Assembly: GCA_018668795.1 (NCBI GenBank) | Contig: JABJBD010000163.1 | Coordinates: forward strand, 1 to 11,740 | Direction of reading: 5' to 3' | DNA: 11,740 bases | Origin: Candidatus Puniceispirillum sp. | GTDB lineage: Bacteria; Pseudomonadota; Alphaproteobacteria; Puniceispirillales; Puniceispirillaceae | Shown: positions 1-6,091 of the stretch, one piece after another | How positions within the stretch are numbered: position 1 is the first letter of the stretch | Layout of the letters: every line of letters begins with the position of its first letter | The notes under the pieces: model-generated | Databases searched by the model: none | What the model was told of the DNA's origin: nothing | The model's input: the letters and a program-made list of their open reading frames with translations, nothing else | Position numbers and translations under genes: made by a program

Positions 1-13
1 GATCTAATGTCTA

Positions 14-156
14 GTGATATTCGGAATCTATCAAATAACCTGGTTGGGTATTCTGGATGTGAGAGCAGCCTCTCGCGTCGCCGTTAACCAACATTTTTGA
101 ATACAGGTTATTTCGATAGCCAATCACGTAAAGGGGGATTCATCCCCCTTTATTTG
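14..156 (+). ncRNA. Candidate structured RNA with intrinsic terminator
   Basis: No protein gene is convincing here, but the plus strand can form a long nested fold. GTGAT (14-18) pairs with ATCAC (123-127). CTATC (28-32) pairs with GATAG (115-119). AAATAACCT (33-41) pairs with AGGTTATTT (105-113). GTATTC (48-53) pairs with GAATAC (99-104). Inside is a small hairpin, GAGAG (61-65) with CTCTC (70-74). A G5/C5 terminator with a T-rich tail follows directly, as expected for a small RNA or a structured 3' UTR. I could not match it to 6S, SRP, tmRNA or 5S RNA by their conserved motifs. One plus reading frame stays open from base 1 to a TAA at 85-87 (28 codons), so this could instead be the 3' end of an upstream gene plus its UTR. 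The minus strand, the 3' trailer of the TPR gene, could fold similarly. Confidence 0.4.
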
Positions 157-160
157 TTCT
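130..160 (+). terminator. Rho-independent terminator
   Basis: AAAGGGGG (130-137) pairs perfectly with CCCCCTTT (144-151) around a 6-base loop. On the plus strand the stem is followed by TTTATTTGTT, a reasonable U-tract. The flanking A and T runs make it partly usable on the minus strand too, where it lies 17 bases beyond the TPR gene stop, so it may be bidirectional. Confidence 0.75.
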
Positions 161-168
161 GATCTTGG

Positions 169-702
169 TTAATTTGCGGCGTTATAGGCATTGATGGCGC
201 GCATCAGATCGTCGCGTTCCTTGCAATTGAATGAACATTGCTGTTTCAACTTGGCAAGATTTGCTTTGGCTTTGTCTGGTTGCTTTAATGTTAGATATAG
301 TTCGCCTTGATATTCCAATGCACCTGCATGTTCGGGATCAATCGCCAATGCTTTGTTATAGGCATCCATTGATTCATCATAGCGCTTGCTTTTGCGCAGG
401 GCAAAACCGGTATAGTTCCATGCATCGGCATTTTTCGGATTCTGCATTGTTTCAAGCGCAAGCGGCACCAATGCTGCCTCGAACAGGTTACGGTTGATCA
501 GTTTGATGGCTTCACGCAATTCCTTGCTATTGTTAGCGCCTTGGGTGCTATAGCCAGTTGTGCTTGATGATCCAGAGTCACTGCCTGCCGCAAACGTCAT
601 GGTGCTGGCGCATGCGATCAGAATGGCCAGCGCGCCAGCAGTGAAAACTCTGAACATCGTGGTTTGAAAAAACTGCTCTTGGTTATTTGTCGTTATTCTC
701 AT
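169..702 (-). CDS. Exported TPR-repeat protein
   Basis: A 177-aa protein with an N-terminal export signal and tetratricopeptide repeats, which usually mediate protein-protein contacts, probably at the periplasmic face of a membrane. The ATG at 702 is preferred because GAGG sits 5 bases upstream; an open frame extends to 753 but lacks such a site. The hydrophobic stretch is about residues 17-30. It ends in LIAC (28-31), which fits a lipobox, but an ordinary signal-peptidase cut near TFAA is also possible. Two TPR units cover about residues 91-158, with the second helix of the first showing YNKALAIDP. The C-terminus carries a CSFNC pair (residues 156 and 160) followed by a helix. The gene lies 17 bases after the rhodanese gene, so the two are likely co-transcribed. 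The pairing of cysteines with a rhodanese hints at a thiol or sulfur role, but this is inference. Confidence 0.75.
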   Translation of the reverse strand: MRITTNNQEQFFQTTMFRVFTAGALAILIACASTMTFAAGSDSGSSSTTGYSTQGANNSKELREAIKLINRNLFEAALVPLALETMQNPKNADAWNYTGFALRKSKRYDESMDAYNKALAIDPEHAGALEYQGELYLTLKQPDKAKANLAKLKQQCSFNCKERDDLMRAINAYNAAN

Positions 703-707
703 AGTTA

Positions 708-711
708 CCTC
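708..711 (-). promoter_or_regulatory. Ribosome binding site of the TPR gene
   Basis: The minus strand reads GAGG followed by five bases and then the ATG at 702. This selects the start over the longer open frame and over the internal ATG at 657, which has no comparable site. Confidence 0.6.
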
Positions 712-719
712 ACAACTGT

Positions 720-1094
720 TTACGCTTCGGTTTTGCCACCTGCGGCAATCCAATCACCAATCCCACCAACATTCGCAACATGTTCATACCCCATGTCTTT
801 GAGTGTTTTGCCCGTAAGCGCGGCCTGACCACCTGCGGCACAGATCAGAATGATGTCAGCATCCTTGGCCAAAGCCGGGTTATGATGCGGTGTTGAATCA
901 TCAGCAGCAAATTCGATAAAACCACGATCGATGCGTAAAGCACCGGCAATTGTACCACTTTCGTCAATCGCCTTGCTGGCGCGCACATCGATAAACAGGC
1001 TGTTGCCTGCTTCATGTTTGGCAATGGCGTCTTGCGGACTGATTTTCGGAACAACCGCGTTGGCTTCGGCAAGATAATCCTGTGCACGTTTCAT
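720..1094 (-). CDS. Rhodanese-fold protein (single domain)
   Basis: A 124-aa single rhodanese-like domain. Such domains carry sulfane sulfur as a persulfide on an active-site cysteine. Family features are LFIDVRASKAID (33-44), the substrate-loop candidate LICAAGGQAAL (83-93) with Cys85, and the terminal NVGGIGDWIAAGG (108-120), which matches the usual GG...W..AG ending. The loop is CAAGGQ, not the classical C-R-x-G-x-R, so the cysteine is present but the arginines are not, and activity may differ from thiosulfate sulfurtransferases. There is no signal peptide, so it is probably cytoplasmic. The start has AAGGGAG about 6 bases upstream. It is followed by the TPR gene after 17 bases. The 108 bases between it and the LytTR gene upstream on the same strand hold a small palindrome. 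Confidence 0.85.
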   Translation of the reverse strand: MKRAQDYLAEANAVVPKISPQDAIAKHEAGNSLFIDVRASKAIDESGTIAGALRIDRGFIEFAADDSTPHHNPALAKDADIILICAAGGQAALTGKTLKDMGYEHVANVGGIGDWIAAGGKTEA

Positions 1095-1144
1095 TTTAAT
1101 CTCCCTTGGTTACCACATGCCCAGCTGCGCCAAGCATTTCGTCA

Positions 1145-1160
1145 ATAATGTTACCATTAT
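1145..1160. promoter_or_regulatory. Short palindrome upstream of the rhodanese gene
   Basis: ATAATG-TTAC-CATTAT is a perfect 6+6 inverted repeat about 50 bases upstream of the rhodanese start. On the minus strand it includes CATAAT, which could be a -10 box. Symmetric AT-rich sites of this kind are used by ArsR-type and other winged-helix regulators, but no regulator is linked to it here. It is a weak call. Confidence 0.25.
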
Positions 1161-1202
1161 GAGGTGGGAAGAATGCCCGCACATTCAAGGGTCATAATAA
1201 AG

Positions 1203-1976
1203 TTATTGCGGGATAGTCTTGGCAGATAATGCCGCACGAACATTGCTTAGAAATTGGCGGCTAACTGGCACCATGCGCCCATCAAATAGCTGAAGTGTCG
1301 GTTTTCCATTTTGCCGGATCAGAACAGGGTTTGACGAAGTGGATACCCAATGCGACCGATGCGTCTGCATGCCATCGTCCGTATTCATCGCTCCGATGGC
1401 ATCGCGTAAGCGCATTAATACAAGTGCCTCACCTTTGTCCGTAACAATACGAAGATAATGATCTTCGGCATGCATCGACATAATATTACCACCTATTTCA
1501 GGCGGCAATTGGTTCGTTAATAGTTTCGGGTTTGATGCCCCTAATGACAGATCAGTAGATGTGTTTCTGGACACAATGTTATCTGCGCCACCAACTAAAA
1601 CATAAACCAGAACTGTGACCGATAATGAGATGGCTAAGACCCGAATAAACATGATCTCGAAAGAGACCGTTTCATGCACCATAAATTTAAAACAGGACTG
1701 GATGTAAAGTGTTTGGGGAAAGGACGCTATCAGCGCCACTGACATCGCCAGCATCAACCCCATCAGATAGGGTTGACGAGACATTTGTAAAATCCATCGT
1801 ATAGGAACCGCATCTAGCATCCAAACCGGTAGCACAATAATTATCCATATTCCAAAAGACGCCAGAAAATGCAAATCCTTCATTGCATCAAAGGCTTGTG
1901 ACACAGATAGGATGAGTGCCAGCAACACCGATCCGACAATATCTTGCATTTGAAAATATGGTTTCAATCTGGCCAT
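1203..1976 (-). CDS. Membrane-bound LytTR-family transcriptional regulator
   Basis: A 257-aa protein with four predicted membrane segments (about residues 12-29, 38-56, 70-90 and 108-128), a linker, and a C-terminal LytTR DNA-binding domain (about 160-250). The LytTR signature is visible: MHAEDHYLRIVT (168-179), LMRLRDAI (187-194), HRSHWV (206-211), and the end DGRMVPVSRQF (232-242). Known family members bind pairs of ACnGTT-type half sites. The four-helix N-terminus without a receiver or kinase domain is a common alphaproteobacterial form, and its signal is usually unknown. The start has AGGGA about 9 bases upstream. The gene diverges from the DUF2141 and oxygenase operon, and the shared control region contains palindromes and ACnGTT sites. 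It probably regulates that operon and itself, which is inference from layout. Confidence 0.88.
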   Translation of the reverse strand: MARLKPYFQMQDIVGSVLLALILSVSQAFDAMKDLHFLASFGIWIIIVLPVWMLDAVPIRWILQMSRQPYLMGLMLAMSVALIASFPQTLYIQSCFKFMVHETVSFEIMFIRVLAISLSVTVLVYVLVGGADNIVSRNTSTDLSLGASNPKLLTNQLPPEIGGNIMSMHAEDHYLRIVTDKGEALVLMRLRDAIGAMNTDDGMQTHRSHWVSTSSNPVLIRQNGKPTLQLFDGRMVPVSRQFLSNVRAALSAKTIPQ

Positions 1977-1992
1977 TCTTTGAATTCCCTAG

Positions 1993-2034
1993 ATTTCACG
2001 ACGCGTGAAATGCGTTTTTGTGCATTTCGCGAAA
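1993..2034. promoter_or_regulatory. Two palindromes in the divergent control region
   Basis: ATTTCACG-ACG-CGTGAAAT (1993-2011) is a perfect 8+8 inverted repeat. Fourteen bases after it ends, TTTCGCGAAA (2025-2034) is a perfect 10-base palindrome. Both share the TTTCrCG / CGyGAAA core. They sit 17-58 bases upstream of the LytTR start, where they could overlap its promoter and act as an operator pair. The binding protein is unknown. Confidence 0.4.
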
Positions 2035-2053
2035 GAAAGAACACACTTAACGA

Positions 2054-2090
2054 AACAGTCGTTTTTCGTCCAACTGTGCGCTCTTATCAT
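2054..2090 (+). promoter_or_regulatory. Putative LytTR half sites and -10 box
   Basis: AACAGT (2054-2059) and AACTGT (2072-2077) read as ACTGTT and ACAGTT on the minus strand, two same-direction copies of the LytTR core ACnGTT, 18 bases apart start to start. A -10-like TATCAT follows at 2085-2090, and no good -35 is seen. Activator sites overlapping a poor -35 would suit a LytTR-activated promoter for the DUF2141 operon. The spacing is shorter than the roughly 21 bases of well-studied LytTR sites. Confidence 0.35.
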
Positions 2091-2130
2091 TGCGTTATTA
2101 AATAAAAACAAACGCTCATGGAGTGATCAA

Positions 2131-2595
2131 ATGAAACAGTATTTACGATTTAGAACAAGATTTTCGTTCAGGTTAACGCTTGCAAGCGCGGCATTACTAT
2201 TCGCAACCCAATCCTTATCTGCCGCCGAGCTTGTCATCCATATCACCAACAAAAAGGACGTCAACGGCGTCGCTTTCATTGCAATAATACCAGAAAGCGA
2301 AGCTGATAAATTCCCTGATGGAAAGGCGTTCTTAACTAAAACCATCGCAATGCAATCGAATGAAAAGACCAAGTTTATTGTCAAAGATATTTCACCTGGT
2401 ACATACACAGCGAACGGTTTTCTGGATCTCAACGGCAATGAGAAACTGGATTTTAATTTAGTTGGGGCACCAACCGAACCCTACGGCTTTTCCAGAGATG
2501 CGCGTGGCCTATTTGGCCCTCCATCCTTTGCCGATGCCGCTTTTACCATAAAAGATGACGGCACAAGAAACCGGCAAACAATCAAGCTCTTTTAA
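2131..2595 (+). CDS. Secreted DUF2141 family protein
   Basis: A 154-aa exported protein. The ATG at 2131 has GGAG seven bases upstream and gives a clean signal peptide (basic residues 1-14, hydrophobic core about 15-27, cut near SLSA-AE). The open frame extends upstream to 2005 but that part crosses the control region. The mature part is a small beta-rich domain typical of DUF2141. It has the conserved stretch PGTYTANGFLDLNGNEKLDFN (residues 89-109) followed by GAPTEPYGFSRDARG (112-126). The FLDLNGNEKLD segment resembles a calcium-binding type loop, although the family's function is not known. It is the first gene of a pair: the oxygenase starts 38 bases downstream. It may assist the oxygenase or bind its lipophilic substrate in the periplasm, which is speculation. 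Confidence 0.85.
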   Translation: MKQYLRFRTRFSFRLTLASAALLFATQSLSAAELVIHITNKKDVNGVAFIAIIPESEADKFPDGKAFLTKTIAMQSNEKTKFIVKDISPGTYTANGFLDLNGNEKLDFNLVGAPTEPYGFSRDARGLFGPPSFADAAFTIKDDGTRNRQTIKLF

Positions 2596-2633
2596 AGTTT
2601 AACCGCACGATTAGTCCGCATTGGAGGTTCGTC

Positions 2634-4160
2634 ATGACTAATATACACAATAATCATCTAAGTAGCTTTTCAAGGCGTGATGCGCTTGCACTGGCTGGTG
2701 CTGCCAGCTTTGTCTTTGCATCAGCCCATCTTGGTCTTTCATCAGCTTTTGCCGGATACTCGCATCGGCAGCAGGCACTAAACATTCGTCTGCCCGATCA
2801 ACTGGCATCACAAAACCCCATCATAGAGGGCAAACTGCCTGCTAGTTTGCGTGGCACTTATTATAAAAACGGACCTGCCTTACGACAGGGGTTTTCACGC
2901 AGTTACAAACATTGGTTTGATGGTGATGGTTTTATCCAGGCGTTTCGCTTTAACGGAAGCAATATGCAACATCACGGTCAGTTCGTGCATACAGAGAAAT
3001 ACAATGCCGAAAACGACGCTGGTGACTATTTTTTTGATACATTCAGCCATAATTGGGTGGACTCGGCAGTGGCAAGATCATCCGATGAGATCAATGTTGC
3101 AAATACAAATATTGTGCATCACGGTGATCGTCTGATGGCATTATGGGAAGCTGGTTCAGCGTGGCAGATCAATCAGGAAAACTTGGACAGCATTGCAAAA
3201 GTCAAATGGCATGATGATCTTGCCACGGCCCCCTTTTCGGCGCACCCACATATTGATGATGACGGTAGCCTGTGGAATTTCGGGCAGGTACCGTGGAGCC
3301 AAAAAATGATCCTGTATCACATTAACCCAGATGGAAGATTGAACAAATACAATCTACTGGATATGCCAAACACCAGCATGATTCATGATTTTGCGATCAC
3401 CAAAAATTTCCTGATACTTCTGCTACCACCACTGACATGGGAACTGGATCGGGCAAAAAATAATGCGAGCTTCCTTAATGCACATCAATGGCATGAAGAT
3501 CGGCCAGTGGAGATTCTGATCGTTGATAAAAATGATCTATCGGTGCTACGCCGACATCACATTCCCACTGCCTTTCATTTCCACATTGGTAGTGCTTTTG
3601 AGGCTGATGATGGCACAATTGAACTGGACTTATGTCATTATAAAAATGCTGATATTGTTTTCAATCTACACCTGAATAAAGGTGAAAAGAACCTTGCTTT
3701 ACCGCCGATGAATCCGCACCATAATCGTGTCACGCTTTCGCCTAATCGGAATGACGGTAAAGTTACAAGAATCCATAATTATGCAAACGAATTTCCGCGT
3801 ACCGCTTCAGTGGCAGATAGCCATCGAAGCCAGCATAGCTGGTCAATAGGAATAGATACAGAAACTGGATTATTTCGCTATGCATTAGGCGTCAATCTGG
3901 AAACAGGCAAAGTAGATCAATATGATTATGGGGCTGATTGTCTGCTTGAGGAGCATATATTTGTTGCTGATAACGACCGCCCAACGATGAACGGTATTAT
4001 ACCGGGATGGTTAATTGGGCTTCATCTTGATTTGCTAGACGGCAAAACCAAACTAGCTGTGCTGGATGCCTATGATCTTGTTGCCGGGCCCCAAGCGATG
4101 GTAACATTACCCTATGGTTTACCACCTGGGCTTCATGGCAATTTTGTATCTGCCGCCTAG
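2634..4160 (+). CDS. Tat-exported carotenoid oxygenase family protein
   Basis: A 508-aa member of the RPE65 / carotenoid cleavage oxygenase family, non-heme Fe(II) enzymes that split C=C bonds in carotenoids, apocarotenoids or stilbenes. The four iron-binding histidines can be placed at H204 (SAHPHIDDDG), H251 (MIHDFAI), H317 (FHFHIGSAFE) and H501 (PPGLHGNFV). The early family motifs YYKNGPALRQG (76-86) and HWFDGDGFIQAF (93-104) are intact, and length is normal for the family. The N-terminus is a twin-arginine signal, FSRRDALAL (12-20), then a hydrophobic stretch and an AFA cut site near residue 40, so the folded enzyme should be exported to the periplasm. GGAGG lies 7 bases before the ATG. 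It follows the DUF2141 gene in one operon opposite the LytTR gene. Substrate cannot be told from sequence: apocarotenoid to retinal, or lignostilbene-type cleavage, are both possible. Confidence 0.9.
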   Translation: MTNIHNNHLSSFSRRDALALAGAASFVFASAHLGLSSAFAGYSHRQQALNIRLPDQLASQNPIIEGKLPASLRGTYYKNGPALRQGFSRSYKHWFDGDGFIQAFRFNGSNMQHHGQFVHTEKYNAENDAGDYFFDTFSHNWVDSAVARSSDEINVANTNIVHHGDRLMALWEAGSAWQINQENLDSIAKVKWHDDLATAPFSAHPHIDDDGSLWNFGQVPWSQKMILYHINPDGRLNKYNLLDMPNTSMIHDFAITKNFLILLLPPLTWELDRAKNNASFLNAHQWHEDRPVEILIVDKNDLSVLRRHHIPTAFHFHIGSAFEADDGTIELDLCHYKNADIVFNLHLNKGEKNLALPPMNPHHNRVTLSPNRNDGKVTRIHNYANEFPRTASVADSHRSQHSWSIGIDTETGLFRYALGVNLETGKVDQYDYGADCLLEEHIFVADNDRPTMNGIIPGWLIGLHLDLLDGKTKLAVLDAYDLVAGPQAMVTLPYGLPPGLHGNFVSAA

Positions 4161-4183
4161 CTATTGGTTCATTGTAATCTGTT

Positions 4184-4220
4184 GATTTAGGGTAGCTGAA
4201 TGTTCCGGCTACCCTAAATC
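4184..4220. terminator. Shared bidirectional hairpin terminator
   Basis: GATTTAGGGTAGC (4184-4196) pairs perfectly over 13 bases with GCTACCCTAAATC (4208-4220) around an 11-base loop. It lies between two convergent genes, 23 bases after the oxygenase stop. The right arm contains the TAG stop of the homocysteine methyltransferase gene. U-tracts are poor on both sides, so efficiency is uncertain. Confidence 0.7.
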
Positions 4221-5116
4221 GTTGCACGTAATGTCGTGATATGATCAGGTGAGATGCCACAACATCCGCCAATGATGTCGGCACCCGCCGCAGCCCATTG
4301 AACAGAATATTCAGCATAACGTTGCGGGGTAACGTCATGCCGCATTTCATTCAATGTTGAATTTGCATGTTCGTAATCATCATCCATTAACGGAAAGGCA
4401 TTCGCGTAAACACCAATCTGCAAACCAAGTCCAGTTGGACGTGGCGGTTGCCGATCACGAAATGCCGACACGCATGTAACCGCATCAAGCATAACTTCAG
4501 GTTGGGAACAGTTAAACAGCAATCCATCAAGACGCATCGTTGCGATAACATCAAGCAAAGCCGATAGTGGCTCGCCTGAGCGCAAGCGCGGCATAGCTGG
4601 TTCAGGTTTAACATCTTCCAAGGTAACCGAAAGCCACAGATCGGCAGCGCAATCAACAAAACAGTCAAGAAACGTTCTGGCCTCAAGCACCGATCCCAAT
4701 GTTTCAGCCAGAAAAATATCTGCACTTGGTGCCAGATAACGCTGGAATAACTGCATCATCTGTTGCCCCATCTGCGGGTCAAATTTGTCAGGTTCGTATG
4801 ACCCAAACATTGGCGGGATACTGGCGGCAACTTTAACCTGACGGTCGGCTGCTTCAGCCGCCGCCTGCGCCAAAGTTCCGGACAAGGTCAGAAGTTGCGG
4901 CGCAAGTGCATCAAAACGATCCTGGCCAATATGAAAGGGGACAATGGCATAAGAATTTGTCGTGATAACATCCGCACCAGCATCAATGAAGGAATCATGC
5001 ACGTCACGAACAAATTGCGGCGCTTCCATTAACGCTAGCGCAGACCATTCGGGTTGCCGGAAAGGCGCACCTATAGCGGCTAGCTGACGGCCTAGGCCAC
5101 CATCCAATATAATCAT
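4214..5116 (-). CDS. Homocysteine S-methyltransferase family protein
   Basis: A 300-aa single-domain zinc-dependent methyltransferase of the MmuM / betaine-homocysteine methyltransferase family. The family moves a methyl group, for example from S-methylmethionine, to homocysteine to give methionine in the cytoplasm. The zinc ligands are visible as LFNCSQP (Cys203) and the C-terminal GGCCGI (Cys285 and Cys286). The N-terminal ILDGGLGRQL (3-12) and AGADVITTNSY (46-56) are family motifs. The full TIM-barrel length is present with no cobalamin domain, which separates it from MetH. The ATG at 5116 is chosen because GGGGGAG lies 6 bases upstream; a GTG at 5131 would add five residues but places this site inside the gene. 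The methyl donor is not predictable. It stands alone, convergent with the oxygenase gene and divergent from the TfoX-like gene. Confidence 0.88.
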   Translation of the reverse strand: MIILDGGLGRQLAAIGAPFRQPEWSALALMEAPQFVRDVHDSFIDAGADVITTNSYAIVPFHIGQDRFDALAPQLLTLSGTLAQAAAEAADRQVKVAASIPPMFGSYEPDKFDPQMGQQMMQLFQRYLAPSADIFLAETLGSVLEARTFLDCFVDCAADLWLSVTLEDVKPEPAMPRLRSGEPLSALLDVIATMRLDGLLFNCSQPEVMLDAVTCVSAFRDRQPPRPTGLGLQIGVYANAFPLMDDDYEHANSTLNEMRHDVTPQRYAEYSVQWAAAGADIIGGCCGISPDHITTLRATI

Positions 5117-5122
5117 AATAAT

Positions 5123-5129
5123 CTCCCCC
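5123..5129 (-). promoter_or_regulatory. Ribosome binding site of the methyltransferase gene
   Basis: The minus strand reads GGGGGAG, then ATTATT and the ATG at 5116. This decides the start in favour of ATG 5116 over GTG 5131. Confidence 0.65.
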
Positions 5130-5236
5130 ACCAGCGAGATTAAATCTGTACGACCTGTTTTGTCTAGATGTTTGATAGGTTAATTTTGTTATGTTTGACC
5201 TGTAATCTTTCTGAGCGATGTTAGATGAGGCAATAG

Positions 5237-5602
5237 ATGTATGATAACGGACTTGCCGAACGCCTGACCGAGCTTGTCGGTGATATGTTCGAGATGGAAG
5301 CCACCTATATGTTTGGCGGCTTTGGTTATCTCATGAATGGCAATATCTGTGTTGCAATCTGGAATGATATGCTTGTCATTCGCGTTGGTGCCGATGCCGC
5401 AAACGCCTTGATGAACGAACCACATGTCCGCCCGTTTGACCTGACGGGCCGTCCCATGAAAGGCTGGATGATGGTCACACATGATGGCATTGCCGAAGAT
5501 GAAGATTTGCAACGTTATGTTGATCTGGCGGTATTTTTTACGGGCAGTTTACCGCCTAAAGAAAAAGCCAAAAAAACCCGTAAACGCAAAAAAGCAACAT
5601 AA
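5237..5602 (+). CDS. TfoX N-terminal domain protein
   Basis: A 121-aa protein matching the TfoX N-terminal domain. The conserved core is visible as MFGGFGYLMNGNICVAI (25-41), then DMLVIRVG (44-51), RPFDLTGRPMKGWMMV (65-80) and a final helix through DLAVFF (96-101). Gamma-proteobacterial TfoX/Sxy activates competence genes with CRP, but stand-alone N-domain proteins are widespread and mostly uncharacterised, so a competence role should not be assumed. The TfoX C-terminal domain is absent. The last 13 residues are strongly basic (KEKAKKTRKRKKAT), which could touch nucleic acid. GAGG lies 6 bases upstream of the ATG. The gene diverges from the methyltransferase gene, and its stop is 7 bases from the end of the convergent small membrane protein gene. 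Confidence 0.85.
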   Translation: MYDNGLAERLTELVGDMFEMEATYMFGGFGYLMNGNICVAIWNDMLVIRVGADAANALMNEPHVRPFDLTGRPMKGWMMVTHDGIAEDEDLQRYVDLAVFFTGSLPPKEKAKKTRKRKKAT

Positions 5603-5609
5603 ACAAAAT

Positions 5610-5777
5610 TTAACCCAGATCAAACCCGCACATGTTCGCAATCGAACGCACCACCGCCGAATTACGTGCCGCAAACGGCAATATGGCAACAGCAATCAGC
5701 ACCAGAACAGCACTAAGAACCCACAAAATCCGGTCTGGATTCGGCTTTGTTTCATCAGGTTGCGTGTCATTAGACAT
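5610..5777 (-). CDS. Small single-pass membrane protein (hypothetical)
   Basis: A 55-aa open frame. It starts MSNDTQPDETKPNPDR, a charged and proline-containing head, followed by one hydrophobic segment, ILWVLSAVLVLIAVAILPFA (about residues 17-36). It ends in a short tail, ARNSAVVRSIANMCGFDLG. GAGGTG stands about 5 bases before the ATG, which supports real translation. It is the last of four minus-strand genes (acyltransferase, DUF2237, 67-aa protein, this one), 54 bases after the previous stop. It shows no family match I know. The head is probably cytoplasmic and the single helix in the inner membrane. It is convergent with the TfoX-like gene. Confidence 0.65.
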   Translation of the reverse strand: MSNDTQPDETKPNPDRILWVLSAVLVLIAVAILPFAARNSAVVRSIANMCGFDLG

Positions 5778-5831
5778 AACACACCTCGTTCAAGGTATTT
5801 ATGTTTCGGTTGCGATAATAAGGCGTTTTAA

Positions 5832-6035
5832 TCAAATGCGCATCACGAATTCAAGGCCGCTTTGACTACCCACATACAGGCCAGCTTTTTGCTTATGCAA
5901 GGACACCAGCAGATTGCCACCCCCCTGGCTTAGCGCCACGTCAACTCGACTTCCCTGAATGCGGACAATGGTACCAGACGCGTCCTGACCTGTTTCAGTA
6001 CAGGACAAGGTTACTTTCTGATCAAGTGCAAGCAT
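5832..6035 (-). CDS. Small conserved-looking protein, possibly a beta barrel
   Basis: A 67-aa protein of alternating hydrophobic residues: QKVTLSC, GTIVRIQGSRVDVAL, NLLVSL and LEFVMRI. This pattern predicts a small all-beta domain, similar in outline to a PilZ-type barrel, but the RxxxR and DxSxxG c-di-GMP motifs are absent, so binding of that signal is not supported. There is no signal peptide or membrane segment. AGGA lies 4-5 bases before the ATG, with a further AAAGG just upstream. It is 56 bases after the DUF2237 stop and probably part of the same operon. Function unknown. Confidence 0.6.
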   Translation of the reverse strand: MLALDQKVTLSCTETGQDASGTIVRIQGSRVDVALSQGGGNLLVSLHKQKAGLYVGSQSGLEFVMRI

Positions 6036-6091
6036 GGGTTCCTATCCTTTAATCTGTGGTATTGAGGCTACAAATATCCCTACCACAACAG

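Noticed and set aside
33..113. Inverted repeats as ends of a mobile-element relic or an integron attC site
   Set aside because: There is no target duplication, no transposase and no proper core site. The nested pairing and the terminator favour RNA structure.
231..497. An 88-aa plus-strand open frame
   Set aside because: It is antisense to the TPR gene and has a cysteine- and histidine-rich random composition.
1100..1195. Two mini-frames on the minus strand (12 and 15 codons, overlapping at TAATGG) before the rhodanese gene, as a possible leader peptide
   Set aside because: Neither has a ribosome site, no attenuator hairpins were seen, and there is no run of one regulatory amino acid.
5237..5602. 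Competence regulation by the TfoX-like protein
   Set aside because: Only the N-terminal domain is present, and no competence genes or CRP-S-like sites were seen nearby.
5632..5865. A 77-aa plus-strand open frame after the TfoX-like gene
   Set aside because: It is antisense to the 55-aa membrane protein gene, lacks a ribosome site and has no sensible composition.
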